A DNA stretch of 64,000 nucleotides from Eriocheir sinensis (taxonomy: Eukaryota > Arthropoda > Malacostraca > Decapoda > Varunidae), in the NCBI RefSeq assembly GCF_024679095.1, contig NC_066520.1, positions 9,954,408-10,018,407 on the forward strand, given 5' to 3'. Both the position numbers and the translations under genes were made by a program. Below, piece after piece: positions 9,431 to 21,099 of this stretch. Each line of letters begins with the position of its first letter. Position 1 is the stretch's first letter. A model generated the notes under the pieces. That model was not told where the DNA came from and searched no databases. It saw only the letters and a program-made list of their open reading frames with translations.

Positions 9431-11480
9431 TTCAGACGTTCTCTTCTTTTTTGTTCTTTTCCTTCCTTTATTCCTTTTTTAGACTTCTTTTCCTTCTTTT
9501 CGTTCTCTTTTATTTTTCTCTTTTCCTTTTTTTCTTTTTCTTTTTTTCGTTCTCTTTTTTTCATCTCTTCCTTTTTTCGTTCCTTTCCTTCTTTTTTCCG
9601 TTCTTTTCCTTCGTTTTCGTTCTTCCTTTTATTCGTTCTCTTCCTCCTCCATTTTTTTTCGTTTTTCCTTTTCGTTCGTTTTTCTTTCTTTTCTTTGTTC
9701 TCTTCCTTCTTTTTTTCGTTCTCTCCCTTCTTTATTTCGTTCTCTGCCTTTTTTTCGTTGTCTTATTTTCCGTTCTCTTCTTTCTTTTTTCGTTCGTCCT
9801 TTTCGTTTCGTTCTTTTCCTTCTGTTTTTCGTTCTCCCTTATTTTTTTACTTTCTCTTCATTGTTTTTCGTTCTCTCTTCCTCCTTTCTTTTCTTTCTCC
9901 CTTCTTTTTTCTCTTTCCCCCTTCTTTTTTAGCTTTCTCCCTTCTTTTTTTCTTGCTTTCTCCCTTCCCTTTTCTCTCCTTTTTTTTTACTTTCTCCTTT
10001 ATTTTTTTACTTTCCCTTATTTTTTTCGCTTTCTTCCTCCTTATTTTAACTTTCTTCCTTCCTTTTTCGCTTTCGCCCGTCTTTTTTTTCGCTTTCTCCC
10101 TTCTTTTTTCGCTTTCTCCCTTCTTTTTTTTAACTTTCTTCCTTCCTTTTTCGCTTTCTCCCGTCTTTTTTTCGTTTTCTCCATTTTTTTAACTTTCTTC
10201 CTTCCTTTTTCGCTTTCTCCCGTCTTTTTTTCGTTTTCTCCCTTTTTTTAACTTTCTTCCTTCCTTTTTCGCTTTCTCCCGTCTTTTTTTCGTTTTCTCC
10301 CTTTTTTTTAACTTTCTTCCTTCCTTTTTCGCTTTCTCCCGTCTTTTTTTCGCTTTCTCCCTTTTTTCGCTTTCTCCCTTTTTTCGCTTTCTCCCTTCTC
10401 TTTTTGCTTTCTCCCTTTTTTCGCTTTCTCCCTTCTCTTTTCGCTTTCTCCCTTTTTTCGCCTTTCCCCTTCTTTTTCGCTTTCTCCCTTCCTTCTTTTC
10501 GCTTTCCCTCTTATTTTTCCCTTTCTATATTTTTTTGTTTTCTCCCTTTTCGCTTTCTCCCTTTTTCTCGCTTTCTCCCTTTTCCTCGCTTTCTCCCTTC
10601 TTTTCGTTTTCTCCCTTTTTTTCGCTTTCTTCCTTCTTTTTTCGCGTTCTCCCTTCTTTTCGCTTTCTCCCTTCCTTTTTTTTGCTTTCCCCTTTCTTTT
10701 TTCGCTTTCTCCCCTTTTTCGCTTTCTCCCTTCTTTTTTTCGCTTTCTCCCTTCTTTTTTTTTCGCTTTCTCCCTTCCTTTTTTTTCGCGTTCTCCCTTC
10801 TTTTTTTTAAGCTTTCTCCCTTCCATTTTTCGCTTTCTCCCTTCCTTTTTTTCGCGTTCTCCCTTCTTTTTTTAAGCTTTCGCCCTTTTCGCTTTCTCCC
10901 TTCCTTTTTTTTTCGCGTTCTCCCTTCTTTTTTTAAGCTTTCGCCCTTTTCGTTTTCTCCCTTCCTTTTTTTCTCGCTTTCTCCCTTCCTTTTTATCGCT
11001 TTCTCCCTTCTTTTTTTTCGCTTTCTTCCTTGTTTTTTTTCGCTTTCTCCCTTCCTTTTTTTCCTCTCCCCCCCTTTTGCTTTCTCCCTTATTTTTTTCG
11101 CTGGCTCCCTACTTTTTTTTCCGCTTTCTCCCTTCCCTTTTTCGCTTTCTCCCTTCCCCTTTTCTCTTTCTCCCTTTTTTTCGCGTTCTCCCTTCTTTTT
11201 ATTCGCTGCCTCCCTTTTTTTCTCGCTTTCTCCCTTTTTTTCGCTTTCTCCGCTTCTCTTTCCCTTTTTTTTTTCTTTCTCCCTTCTTTTTTCTCGCTTT
11301 CTCCCTTCTTTTTATCATTTTCTCCCATTTTTCCTTCTTTCATCCTTCTTTATTTCGTTCTCTTCTGTTCCTTTCGCTCTCACTCGCACATCATTCTCTT
11401 TTCAATCTTTCTTTTCGTTCCCTCTTCTTTCTTGTTTTCCTATCATTCTTCCTTCTTTGTTTTCGTCTCTTTTCTGAAAT
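9431..11480. repeat. 2-kb polypyrimidine strand with ~20-bp TTCGCTTTCTCCC minisatellite
   Basis: The plus strand is nearly all C/T. From about 9880 to 11330 it is a tandem array of ~17-22-bp units of the form TTTTTTCGCTTTCTCCCTTC, with variable T-run length and variants GCGTTCTCCC, AACTTTCTTCC and GCTTTCGCCC. I estimate more than 60 units. A 59-61-bp higher-order trimer is visible at about 10060-10330. The regularly placed CpG in each unit is the main non-pyrimidine element. Long Phe/Ser frames on plus and Lys/Glu/Arg frames on minus are artefacts. Confidence 0.92.
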
Positions 11481-11568
11481 TCTCTTAAACAACAGTAATG
11501 GAAGGTAATTTAGTTAGTTTTGTCCTCTATTTTTAACTTTGGTCGCCGGTGAAAGGGGATGAGCTATT

Positions 11569-11919
<351 letters not shown>

Positions 11920-11986
<67 letters not shown>

Positions 11987-12116
11987 CACTACTACTACAA
12001 CTACTGATAACAACAATACTAATACAGCAATGGTAGCAATTTTAGTACCAATAATAGTAGCAGAACAGCATCATCGACAGTAGTAGTAGTTAGTAGTAAT
12101 AGTAATAGCAGTAGTA

Positions 12117-12153
<37 letters not shown>

Positions 12154-12197
12154 AAGTAGTAGTAGTAGTAATAATAGTGATGGTTGAAGCAGTGCAC

Positions 12198-12236
<39 letters not shown>
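11920..12236. repeat. (CTA)n, (TAG)n and (CA)n tracts
   Basis: (CTA)n 11920-11997. An inverted-sense degenerate TAG/TAA tract lies at 12040-12178, so the two could pair as a long imperfect hairpin. (CA)n 12200-12236. Confidence 0.92.
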
Positions 12237-12238
<2 letters not shown>

Positions 12239-12628
12239 TAGGCACTCATAGGTAGGGCGTGGAGAGGAAAGGAGAGGAAGGGAGAGTGAGAGTGAGGGGG
12301 GGAGGCTAAGAGCAAACACCTGTCCTTCCCGGAAATAATAAAAAAAGATCTCGCAGGTAACCTTTTCCTTTTCATCATCATCATCATCAACATCAGCGTC
12401 TCTTCCTCTTCCTTCACCATCATCATCATCTTCATCTGCTTTCCTTCTCGTTTTTGTTTTTGTTATTCTTTTTTATTCTTGTTTTCATTATTTGTTTGTA
12501 CTTCTGTTTCTCCTTTCTTCTTCGTCTTCCTTCTTTCCTTCTTCCTTTCTTTTATCCACTCCTTCCTCTCTTCCCCTCTTCTCTTCTTTACAGCTTTCAT
12601 CACTTCCCTTTATTTTCCACTCCCCCTA

Positions 12629-12631
<3 letters not shown>

Positions 12632-12719
<88 letters not shown>

Positions 12720-12759
12720 TTCAGGCATGGAGGTGGGTTAGCCATTCTCCTTACCTGGC

Positions 12760-12831
<72 letters not shown>
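12632..12831. repeat. Paired (GA)n microsatellites
   Basis: (GA)n 12632-12717 and 12761-12831, separated by 43 bp of mixed sequence. The 200 bp to the left (12430-12625) is polypyrimidine. Confidence 0.96.
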
Positions 12832-12832
<1 letters not shown>

Positions 12833-12954
12833 GCCCCCACCTCTCCTGCGTCTCCTGGTCATAAGGGCGACGCGGCCACACGACTCTTAGGGATCGTCGC
12901 CTTTAAGGGCTCTTTATTGACTCTTGGTTACACTCTACTGTCCCCTGTAACCTG

Positions 12955-13200
12955 TCCTGCCCTGCCATGCTCTGTCCTGCTCTGTCCTGTTCCCCTGTCT
13001 TAAATTGTCCTGCCCTGCCATGATCTGTCTTGTTCCTCTGTCTTAAATTGTCCTGCCCTGCCATGATCTGTCTTGCTCCTCTGTCTTAAATTGTCCTGCC
13101 CTGCCATGATCTGTCTTGTTCCTCTGTCTTAAATTGTCCTACCCTGCCTTGTCATGCTCTGTCCTGCTTTCCTGTCTTAAATTGTCCTACTCGTGTTCCT
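12955..13200. repeat. 43-bp minisatellite
   Basis: TAAATTGTCC recurs at 13001, 13044, 13087, 13130 and 13178 (spacings 43, 43, 43, 48). The unit includes TGTCCTGCCCTGCCATGATC and TGTTCCTCTGTC. About five units, three of them near-perfect. Confidence 0.94.
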
Positions 13201-13259
13201 GTTTTTTTTTTTTTTCTGTCTTCATTCCCTCCATTTCTAATCTCTCCTCTGCTTCCGCT

Positions 13260-14035
13260 CTCTACCCTGCTACTGTTTCTGCTTTTACTCCTTCTCCTTT
13301 GTATCTGTCCTACCCTGCCATTCTCTGCCTGCTTAAAACTGTCTCTATTTCATCTATATCTTCTCCATTTCTCCTGCTTCTGCTTCTGCTCTCTCCCTTG
13401 CTTCGGTTTCTACTCTTTCCCCTCCCCCCCTTGTCTGTCCTACCCTGCCATACTCTGCCCGTGTCCCTGTTTTTACTGTCACTATTCCGTCTATTTCTAC
13501 TCCCTTTCCTCTGCTTCTGCTTCTCTATTCCCTTCTACTCTTCCTGCTTTTCCTCCTTCCTCCTTGTCTCTGTCCTACCCTGCCATACTCTACCCATGTC
13601 CCTGCTTTAACTGCTTTTATTCCGATTATTTCTTCTCCCCTTCCCCTGCTTCTGCTTCTGCTTTCGCTTTTCCCTGCTACTGTTTCTGCTTTTCCCCCTT
13701 CCTTCTTGTCTCTGCCCTACCCTGTCATACTCTGCTCGTGTCCCTAATTTTACTGTCTATTCTGTCTATTTCTTTTCCCCTTTTCCCTGCTTCTACTTCT
13801 CTCTCTCCCCTGCTGCTGTTTCTCCTCCTACCCTTTCCCCCCTTTGTCTCTGTCCTACCCTGCCATACTCTACCCATGTCCCTGCTTTAACTGCTTCTAT
13901 TCCGTCTTTCTTCTCCCCTTCCCTTCTGCTTCTGGTTTCTCTTTTCCTTGCTACTGTTTCTGCTTTTCCCCCTTCCTCCTTGTCTCTGCCCTACCCTTCT
14001 ATGTCGCTGATCATGTCCTTTCCCCTTGTCCCTAT
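13260..14035. repeat. ~138-bp minisatellite with ~280-bp dimer
   Basis: TGCCATACTC or a close variant lies at 13316, 13446, 13581, 13723 and 13861, with a decayed copy near 14000; spacings are 130, 135, 142, 138 and ~139. Copies at 13581 and 13861 match best (280 bp apart), indicating alternating A/B monomers. The GTCCTACCCTGCCA core is shared with the 43-bp minisatellite next to it. Confidence 0.9.
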
Positions 14036-14124
14036 CCTCCCCTACTGCTGGTCTTGTTCCGGTTTCTATACACCTGCTTGTGCCTGTCCTTCTGTTCCCT
14101 GCTCTCTCCCCTGCTGCTGATTCA

Positions 14125-14235
14125 AAGGGTGGTGGTGGTGGTGATGGTGGTGGTGGAGATATGGTGTTGGGATTACTCAGGTGCTTGTATTGGGTCTGGT
14201 GGTGGTGATGTTGTTTTGACGATGGTGGTGGAGAT
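14125..14235. repeat. GGT/GAT trinucleotide repeat
   Basis: Degenerate GGTGGT with GAT interruptions. Confidence 0.85.
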
Positions 14236-14247
14236 TGTGGTGTTGAG

Positions 14248-14339
14248 CTTACCTTACCTTACCTTACCTTACCTTACCTTACCTTACCCTACCCTACCCT
14301 ACCCTACCTTACCTTACCTTACTTACCTTACCTTACCTA
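14248..14339. repeat. (ACCTT)n pentanucleotide repeat with ACCCT variants
   Basis: About 18 pentamers. A central run of ACCCT variants (about 14287-14305) is flanked by ACCTT on both sides. It is not a rotation of the arthropod telomere unit (CCTAA). Confidence 0.95.
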
Positions 14340-14603
14340 GTGTTGAATATGCGTGTTGTTGTGAGTGATGGTATAGATGACGATGCTAGTGGTGGTGGTG
14401 CTGATGGTGATGAATTTAATGGTGCCTTTTGGAAGTGATGGTGAAGGTTGGTTATGTGTGTTGTTGTGGTGAGCCTCTTATAGTGGTGGTGGTGGTGGTG
14501 GTGGTGGCGGGTTTGAATTGTTACGTTGATGGGGAAAGTTCTGGATATGGTCGTGAGTTTTGGTCAATATATAACTTTTTTTATTAATCCGTCTAACCTA
14601 TAT

Positions 14604-14605
<2 letters not shown>

Positions 14606-14661
<56 letters not shown>
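14606..14661. repeat. (GT)n microsatellite
   Basis: About 28 GT units. Confidence 0.96.
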
Positions 14662-14664
<3 letters not shown>

Positions 14665-14689
14665 CTATTACCTTTAACATTTGTGGTGG

Positions 14690-15667
14690 CGGTGTTAGAT
14701 AGCAGCGGTGGTGGTGATAGTGGTGGTGATAATTATATACTTTGTGCTGTCATGTCGAGATATTACTGAAGGAAGTGATATCAGTGGTGGAGGAGGAGGA
14801 GCTGATATTGGCAGATAACTTCCTATCTCCTCCTAGTGTGATTGTAGTTATTGTTGTTGTAATGGCGGAGGTGGTGGTGGTGGTGGTGGTGGCGGTATAC
14901 TTAATTGTTATGAAGCAAACTCGTGTGAAGACAATGCGTGTACAGCAATGTGGTGATGATGGTGGTGTTGAAAGTGGTGATGACTATCGTTGTGGAGGAG
15001 GAAGCTGTCACGGGAAGAGAATGTCTGTTAGTGGTGATTGTGGTGATGATGATGGTAACTTATGGTGATGGCGGTGGTGAAGGAAGCTCTCATGTGTAAA
15101 GTAACAGCAGTGGTGGTGGTGGTGGTGGTGATAGTGGTGATAGTAAGAGTAAAGGAAATTCCCACATAGATTAGACAATGCGTGTGTAGTAACAGTGGTG
15201 ATGAGGGTGGTGATGGTGGTGGTGAGGGAGGTGAAGCAGGAGAGAACAACACCAAGCTCTACTACATCTCCTCCACTTCCACCTCCCCTGCAATACCGTC
15301 ACCACTCCATCTCCACCGCGCAATTATTGAAGGGACGAGCGAGTCTTCAGAGGAGGAGGAGGAGGAGGAGGAGGAGGATAGTGTAAGGGAGAATTGAAAT
15401 GGCTTTGGGAGGAGAGCGCTGTGGGAATATACTGATGGTGGTGATGGTGATGGTGGTGATGGTGGTGGTGGTGGTGGTGATGGTGGTGGTGGTGATGGTG
15501 GTGATGGTGATGGTGGTGATGGTGGTGGTGGTGATGGTGGTGGTGGTGGTGATGGTGGTGGTGGTGGTGGTGGTGATGGTGATGGTGGTGATGGTGATGG
15601 TGGTGATGGTGGTGGTGGTGGTGATGGTGGTGGTGGTGGTGGTGATGGTGGTGGTGGTGGTGGTGGT
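14690..15667. repeat. GGT/GAT-rich block with (GGTGAT)n
   Basis: Degenerate GGTGGTGAT repeats run through 14690-15250. (GGA)n lies at about 15352-15377, and a clean mixture of GATGGT and GGTGGT hexamers at 15434-15667. The 15260-15350 stretch is the only non-repetitive part. Val/Met frames here are artefacts. Confidence 0.9.
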
Positions 15668-15687
15668 CACGTCAAGTGCTGCAAGGA

Positions 15688-16370
15688 TTTTTTTTTTCTT
15701 TTTGCGTTTTTATTTTGATTTTATTTTTTTACGAATTAGTTTCTTTTCTTTTTACGGATTTTTCTTTCCCTTCTTTTTTTCTCAAACTTCCTTTTTTTTA
15801 TTTTTTACTTATTTCATTTCCTCCCTTGCTTGTTGCCTTTATTATCTTTCTTCTCTCCTCGTTTCTTTCTTTCCCCCCTTTTCTCTCTTTCTTTTATCCC
15901 AAACTTTTTTTTTTCATTTTCTATTTACTTTCTTTCCTTCATTCGTATTTGTTGTCTTACTCATATTTCTTTCCTTCTCAATTCTTTCTCTCCCCCTTTT
16001 TTTTCTCTTTCCCTTCTTTCCCCAAACTTCTTTCTCATTTTTCATTTACTTTCTTTCCTTTGTTGTGTGTTGCCTTGTTCCTCTTTCTCCTCCTCCCTTT
16101 ATTCTTCTTCCTCCTTCTTCTCCTCCTCCTCTTCCTCCTCCTCATTCTTTTATCTCTTTCCCTTCTTGCACAATATTCTTCCCATTCCTCGGCTTCATCC
16201 TTTGATCTCTTAATTTCATTGTCGTTGCCATTGTTCTGTTTGTCGATTTTGTCATTGTAGTTTCTCCTCTTCCTCCTCCTCCTCCTCCTCCTCCTCCTCC
16301 TCCTCCTCCTCCTCCTCCTCCTCCTACTCCTTCTCTTCCTCCTCTTCCTCTTCCTCTTCCCCCATGAGTA
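15688..16370. repeat. Polypyrimidine block with (CTC)n
   Basis: T/C-rich strand with repeated TTTCTTTCCTTC, CCAAACTT and TCATTTTTCATTTACTTTC blocks; the last two recur about 120 bp apart, suggesting duplication. (CTC)n at about 16088-16143 and 16262-16325. Confidence 0.85.
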
Positions 16371-16472
16371 TACGTGTTTTTTCCACAACTCTTCCTAACT
16401 TCATCAAACCAAAATATATTAGTTGGTAACGGTGGTTCCAGACTGTGATAATGAACCCCGAGTGGCACTGGC

Positions 16473-16474
<2 letters not shown>

Positions 16475-16561
<87 letters not shown>

Positions 16562-16621
16562 GGTAACGGAATAGGAGGTAGTCGAGAATAGAACGGCTTT
16601 TAGAGAGAGGGGAAAACAAGT

Positions 16622-16670
<49 letters not shown>
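16475..16670. repeat. Paired (GA)n microsatellites
   Basis: (GA)n 16475-16560 and 16623-16670 with a 62-bp spacer. Confidence 0.96.
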
Positions 16671-16671
<1 letters not shown>

Positions 16672-16779
16672 CAGGCAAATACGAATAAGAAGTAAAATAC
16701 AGAAAAAAAGACAACAGGCCCAATAAGACATCGGAAAAAAACATGAAAAAAAAAGAATAATGATTAAAGCGTGTAAAGC

Positions 16780-16830
16780 AAAAAAAAAAAAAAAATAAAT
16801 AAATAAAAAAATAAATAAATAAATAAAATA
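16780..16830. repeat. A-rich run with (AAAT)n
   Basis: A poly-A stretch followed by AAATAAAT units on plus. Confidence 0.85.
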
Positions 16831-16989
16831 GGGTGTGAAGAGGAGGAAAAGGAAATAAAAAAAGGCGAGGTGAAGCAGAGGAGGATGTGGAAGGGATGGG
16901 AAAAAGCAGCCGAGTAGAGACGGTCAAACAGCAAAAAGAATTACAAAACAAAAGAGACGAAACAACAGGATGTGAGGCGGAGCAGAATC

Positions 16990-17288
16990 AGGATATGGCG
17001 CAGAGGAAAAAAAGAAGAAAGAAAGGAAAGAAGGGAGAAAGAGAGGAAGGAAGGATGGAAGAAAAATAAAGGAAGGATGGAAGAAAGAAAGAATGAATGA
17101 ATGAATGAAAGGAAGGATGGAAGAAAAATAAAGGAAGGATGGAAGAAAGAAAGAATGAATGAATGAAAGGAAGGAAGGATGGAAGAAAGAAAGAAAGAAT
17201 GAATGAAAGAAAGGATGGAAGGAAGGAAGAAAAAAAGAAAGAAAGAAAGAAAGAGAGTATTAAAGAAAGAAAGAAAGAAAAGATGGAA

Positions 17289-17321
<33 letters not shown>

Positions 17322-17400
17322 GATTGAAGACAGAAAGAAAGAAAGAAAAGATGGAAGGAAGAAAGAAAGAAAGAAAGAAAGAAAGGATGGAAGAAAGAAG
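16990..17400. repeat. GAAA/GAAG/GAAT minisatellite
   Basis: Units of ~62 bp containing GAATGAATGAATGAAAGGAAGG, ATGGAAGAAAAATAAAGG and AAAGAAAG. Copies at 17050-17160 are nearly identical. The right side decays to (GAAA)n with GGATGGAAG punctuation. Confidence 0.88.
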
Positions 17401-17873
17401 GACAAACAAACATGAGCGTGTAAACAATAATGGTACAAATAGTGTTAAAAAAAGGAAGAAAAAAAAAAACGTGAATGGTACAGGATCAGGAAAGAAAAAA
17501 ACACACAAACAGGAAAGAATGACACAAAGAAACGAACATAGGACAGTGAACAAATGGGGGTAAAAAAAAAAAAAAGTAAGGAAAATTAAGGAACAGGACG
17601 TGAATGAATGATGCAGGATCAGAATATATGCAAAAAAAAAAAAAAAAAAAAATAAACGAACAAGCCTAAAATGGTGTAGGAAGGAAAAAAAAATTGATGG
17701 AAGAAAAAAAAAAGAAGCGAGGCAGAGAACCAGGGTGAGAATAAGAGAGGGCGTGGCTCAGAATAGGCTGATCCGCTCACTCTCCCTCCCACCCCCCAAA
17801 AAAAGAAGTTACAGAAATCGGCGAGGAAAATGTTGAACGGAGAACGGGAGGGTGTAAGGAGACGAAGAGAACA

Positions 17874-18340
17874 GAGCAAAACAGATAACAGGGAGAAAGA
17901 AACCGAGAGAAAAGGAGGAAGAAGAGAAGGATGAAAAACAGAGCAAAACAGATGACAGGGAGAAAGGAACCGAGAGAAAGGGAGGAAGAAGAGAAGGATG
18001 AAAAACGGAGCAAAACAGAAGAATATAATAAAAGAAGGGTAGGAAATAGGATAGGGTGTATACAGAGAACAAGGAGAAAGAAAACGAGAAAAAAAAGAGA
18101 AGATTGGGAAACGGCTAAACAGAAAAGACTATAGTAAAAGAAGGGTAGGATACAGAATAGGGTGTAGGCTATATAGAGAGCAAGGAGAAAGAAAACCAGA
18201 AAACAGAGCAAAGAAGGGTAGAATACAGAATCGGGTGTGTGTAGAGAACAGGGATAAAGAAAACAAAAGAAAAAAAGTCAGAATAGTGGAAACAGCAAAA
18301 CACAGAAGAGAATAGTAAGAGATAGAAGGGGGAGGTAACA
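17874..18340. repeat. 67-bp and ~73-106-bp purine-rich tandem units
   Basis: GAGCAAAACAGA recurs at 17874, 17941 and 18008 (67 bp exactly). AAAGAAGGGT then recurs at 18031, 18137 and 18210 in a related unit ending GGGTGTA. All units are built from ACAGA, GAGAAAG and GGGTGT words. Confidence 0.85.
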
Positions 18341-18850
18341 ACAGGTTTTAACAGAATGAACAAACGGTACAAACAAGGGGTGTAGGGAAGAGGGGGAAGG
18401 AGGAAAACAGAAGAGAGATCACGGAGTGGATATGGAGAACAGAACAGGTTGAAAGGAAACAGAGAAAGGGGGATACAGAACAGCGTGTAACAGAATGAAC
18501 AAACAAGGGGTGTGAGTAAGAGGGAATAGGGGAGAAGCATCAACAGAACAGAGAACAGAACAGACGGGAAGGAAACAGAAACAGAGAAGAGTATAGTAAG
18601 GGAAAAACGGGAAACAACAGCGTGTAACAGAATGAACATACAAGGGGTGTGAGGACGAGGGAATGGGAGGGAAGCATCAACAGAACAGAGAACAGAACAG
18701 ACGGGAAGGCAACAGAAACAGAGAAGAGTATTGTAAGGGAAAGGCGGGAAACAACGGCGTGTAACAGACTGAACAAACAGGAGGTGTGGAAAAGGATGAC
18801 AAGAAGAAAAGCAGAACAGAAAGCACGTTGTAAAAAGTGAAGCAGAACAA
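18340..18850. repeat. 130-137-bp purine-rich minisatellite
   Basis: CAAGGGGTGTG or a variant occurs at 18374, 18504, 18641 and 18778 (spacings 130, 137, 137). Shared blocks are GCATCAACAGAACAGAG, AACAGACGGGAAGG and GTGTAACAGAATGAAC. The 137-bp copies are highly similar. Confidence 0.92.
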
Positions 18851-18854
18851 GGAA

Positions 18855-19410
18855 GGAGAAGAGGATGTGAATGGTGCAAGATAAAAAGAAAATAGGAAGG
18901 AAAGATGAATTGAAAAGTGTGAAAAATGGGAGCGTAAAATGAGTGAGGAAGAAGAAACAGAATAGAGTGTAGAGAAGTGGAGGAACAAAGAACATTAGTA
19001 GAACAATATATAACACGATAAACAAGAGAGCAAAGCATGAAATAATATGGTGTGGAAAGTGGAATAGAACAGAACAGGGTGTATGACATGAGGTGGGGGT
19101 GGAATACATTTTAGGAACGGATGTGAAAGGTGCAAGATAAAAAAAAAAAAAAAAAAAAGAGAAGGAAGGAAAGATGATTTGAAAAGTGTGAAAAATGGGA
19201 GCATAAAATGAGTGAGGGAGGAGAGACGAGAGAGAACAAGAAGAAACAGAACATAGTGTAGAGAAGTGGAGTAACAAATAACATTAGTAGAACAATATAA
19301 CACGATAAACAAGAGAGCAAAGCATGAAATAATACAGAGTGGAAAGTGGAATAGAACAGAACAGGATGTATGACATGAGGTGGGGGTGGAATACAATTAT
19401 AGGAACAACA
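18855..19410. repeat. 287-bp tandem duplication
   Basis: GTATGACATGAGGTGGGGGT occurs at 19081 and 19368, 287 bp apart. Both copies contain AACATTAGTAGAACAATATA, GATAAACAAGAGAGCAAAG and AAGTGTGAAAAATGGGAGC. The copies differ by small indels and in the length of a poly-A run (19139-19158). Confidence 0.92.
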
Positions 19411-19919
19411 TATGATAATTAACGAAGCAGGTTAGAGATGAGTGCGTGGAAATTGGAGGGCAGAACAGGATATGGAGACGGATAAGGAAGGTGACAGACA
19501 GAACAGGGTTGGGAAGAAGGATCCATAGCAGACAAAACAGTAAAGAGACGGGAGAACGAAAGCAGAACAAGGAGTGGAGAGAGCAGACGGAGGGGAAAGA
19601 TAGCAGAACAGTGTGATAAATAGGACGGCAAATAAAGCAAAGTAAAGAGACGTTGAGAAGGAAAGCAGAACAAGAAGTGAACATGGCGTGAAGAGGTGCA
19701 GAACATGGGAGAAAGCAGAACAGTGTGACGAAGAACGAGAGAGAACAGTGTGAAGATAAAGAGCAAAGAAGAAGAACATAACAGGGTGTGAGGAAGAGGT
19801 GCAGAACATGGAAAGATAAAGTTGATTGAAGAAGAAAAAAGTGTGGGAATAAGAATGAGAGAAAATAAAAGTGAAGATACGGAAGAAAGAACAAAAAGAA
19901 GAACATAACAGTGTAGAGA

Positions 19920-20240
19920 GTGAGGCAGAACAAGGGTGTAGAGGCAAGCAGAACAGTGTGGCAACTAGGACGGAAAACAGAACAGACTACAGAGGAGACG
20001 CATTAAAGTAGAACAAGAGCAGAACAAGGTGCGGAGAGGGAAGCATAACAAGCGTGTAGAGAAGAACAAGGGTGTAGAGACAAGCAGAACAGTGTGGCAA
20101 CTAGGACGGAAAACAGAACAGACTACAGAGGAGACGCATTAAAGTAGAACAAGAGCAGAACAAGGTGCGGAGAGGGAAGCATAACAAGCGTGTAGAGAAG
20201 AACAAAGGTGGCAGACAAGCGGAACAATGTAGTAACGAGA
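19920..20240. repeat. 136-bp tandem duplication
   Basis: GCAACTAGGACGGAAAACAG lies at 19961 and 20097, exactly 136 bp apart. The copies are nearly identical through ATAACAAGCGTGTAGAGAAG. Confidence 0.93.
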
Positions 20241-20560
20241 ATACCAGACAGAACAGAAGATTAAGAACAAGAACAGAACAGGGTGGAAAGTGTGTCAGAA
20301 CAGAGTGTGTAGAAGGAAAACAGAGGTGACAGACAAGCGGAACAGTGTGGCAACGAGAATACCACATAGAACAGAAGATAAAGAACAAGAACAGAGCAGG
20401 GTGGAAAGTGTGTCAGAACAGAGTGTGGAGAAGGAAAACAAAGATGACAGACAGAAACAAAACAGTGTGACAACGAGACTAGCAAACCAAACAGAGTAGG
20501 GACAGAACAGTGATAACAGAACAAGAACAAGAGCAGAACAGGGTGTGGGGGAGTGTGTCA
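20240..20560. repeat. 118-bp CAGAACA-rich tandem duplication
   Basis: GGGTGGAAAGTGTGTCAGAA lies at 20281 and 20399 (118 bp). Both copies carry AGAGTGTG followed by AGAAGGAAAAC. The CAGAACA core is shared with neighbouring arrays. Confidence 0.92.
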
Positions 20561-20670
20561 GCAGGCAGGGTGTAGCAGGGGGCAGGGTGTACTACAGGTT
20601 GGGTGGTATTGATCAGGCTCCTTTAGGCCTACACCAGACCGGTTTCCGTGGCCAGGTTCTGTCGTCCACG

Positions 20671-20671
<1 letters not shown>

Positions 20672-20739
<68 letters not shown>

Positions 20740-20787
20740 TGCTTGCTTGCCTCCCTCCCTCCTTGCTTGCCTGACTTGTTTGTCGTC

Positions 20788-20844
<57 letters not shown>

Positions 20845-21045
20845 CGAGTTTCTTTTTTATTAGGGGACGATAAACATCATTGGCTCCTTCATTCAATCAT
20901 TCATTCATTTATCTTTGTTATTTATGTTATATTTGTTATTTATTATTATTGTTGTTTGAGTACTAATATATTTTCTCTTGTTCTTTACAGGTAAATCGAC
21001 TGAGTCATTCCCTTTGCGTGCGTGTGTCACTTCCGGGGCGAGGTA

Positions 21046-21084
<39 letters not shown>
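20672..21084. repeat. (GT)n microsatellite cluster
   Basis: (GT)n 20672-20738, a GCTTGCTTGC/CCTCCCTCC run at 20738-20770, (GT)n 20790-20843, then about 200 bp of AT-rich single-copy-looking sequence, and (GT)n 21047-21084. Confidence 0.94.
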
Positions 21085-21088
<4 letters not shown>

Positions 21089-21099
21089 TGGGTGTGCTC

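Noticed and set aside
9328..11508. Long Phe/Ser-rich open frames up to 357 codons
   Set aside because: Polypyrimidine DNA lacks stop codons on this strand. The frames follow the ~20-bp repeat and mean nothing as protein.
14248..14339. Interstitial telomere
   Set aside because: The unit ACCTT is not a rotation of CCTAA or of the vertebrate CCCTAA unit.
16941..19933. Several long Phe/Ser/Leu/Cys frames on the minus strand
   Set aside because: They arise from the complementary pyrimidine strand of the 16.85-20.55-kb tandem arrays and change frame with each indel between repeat copies.
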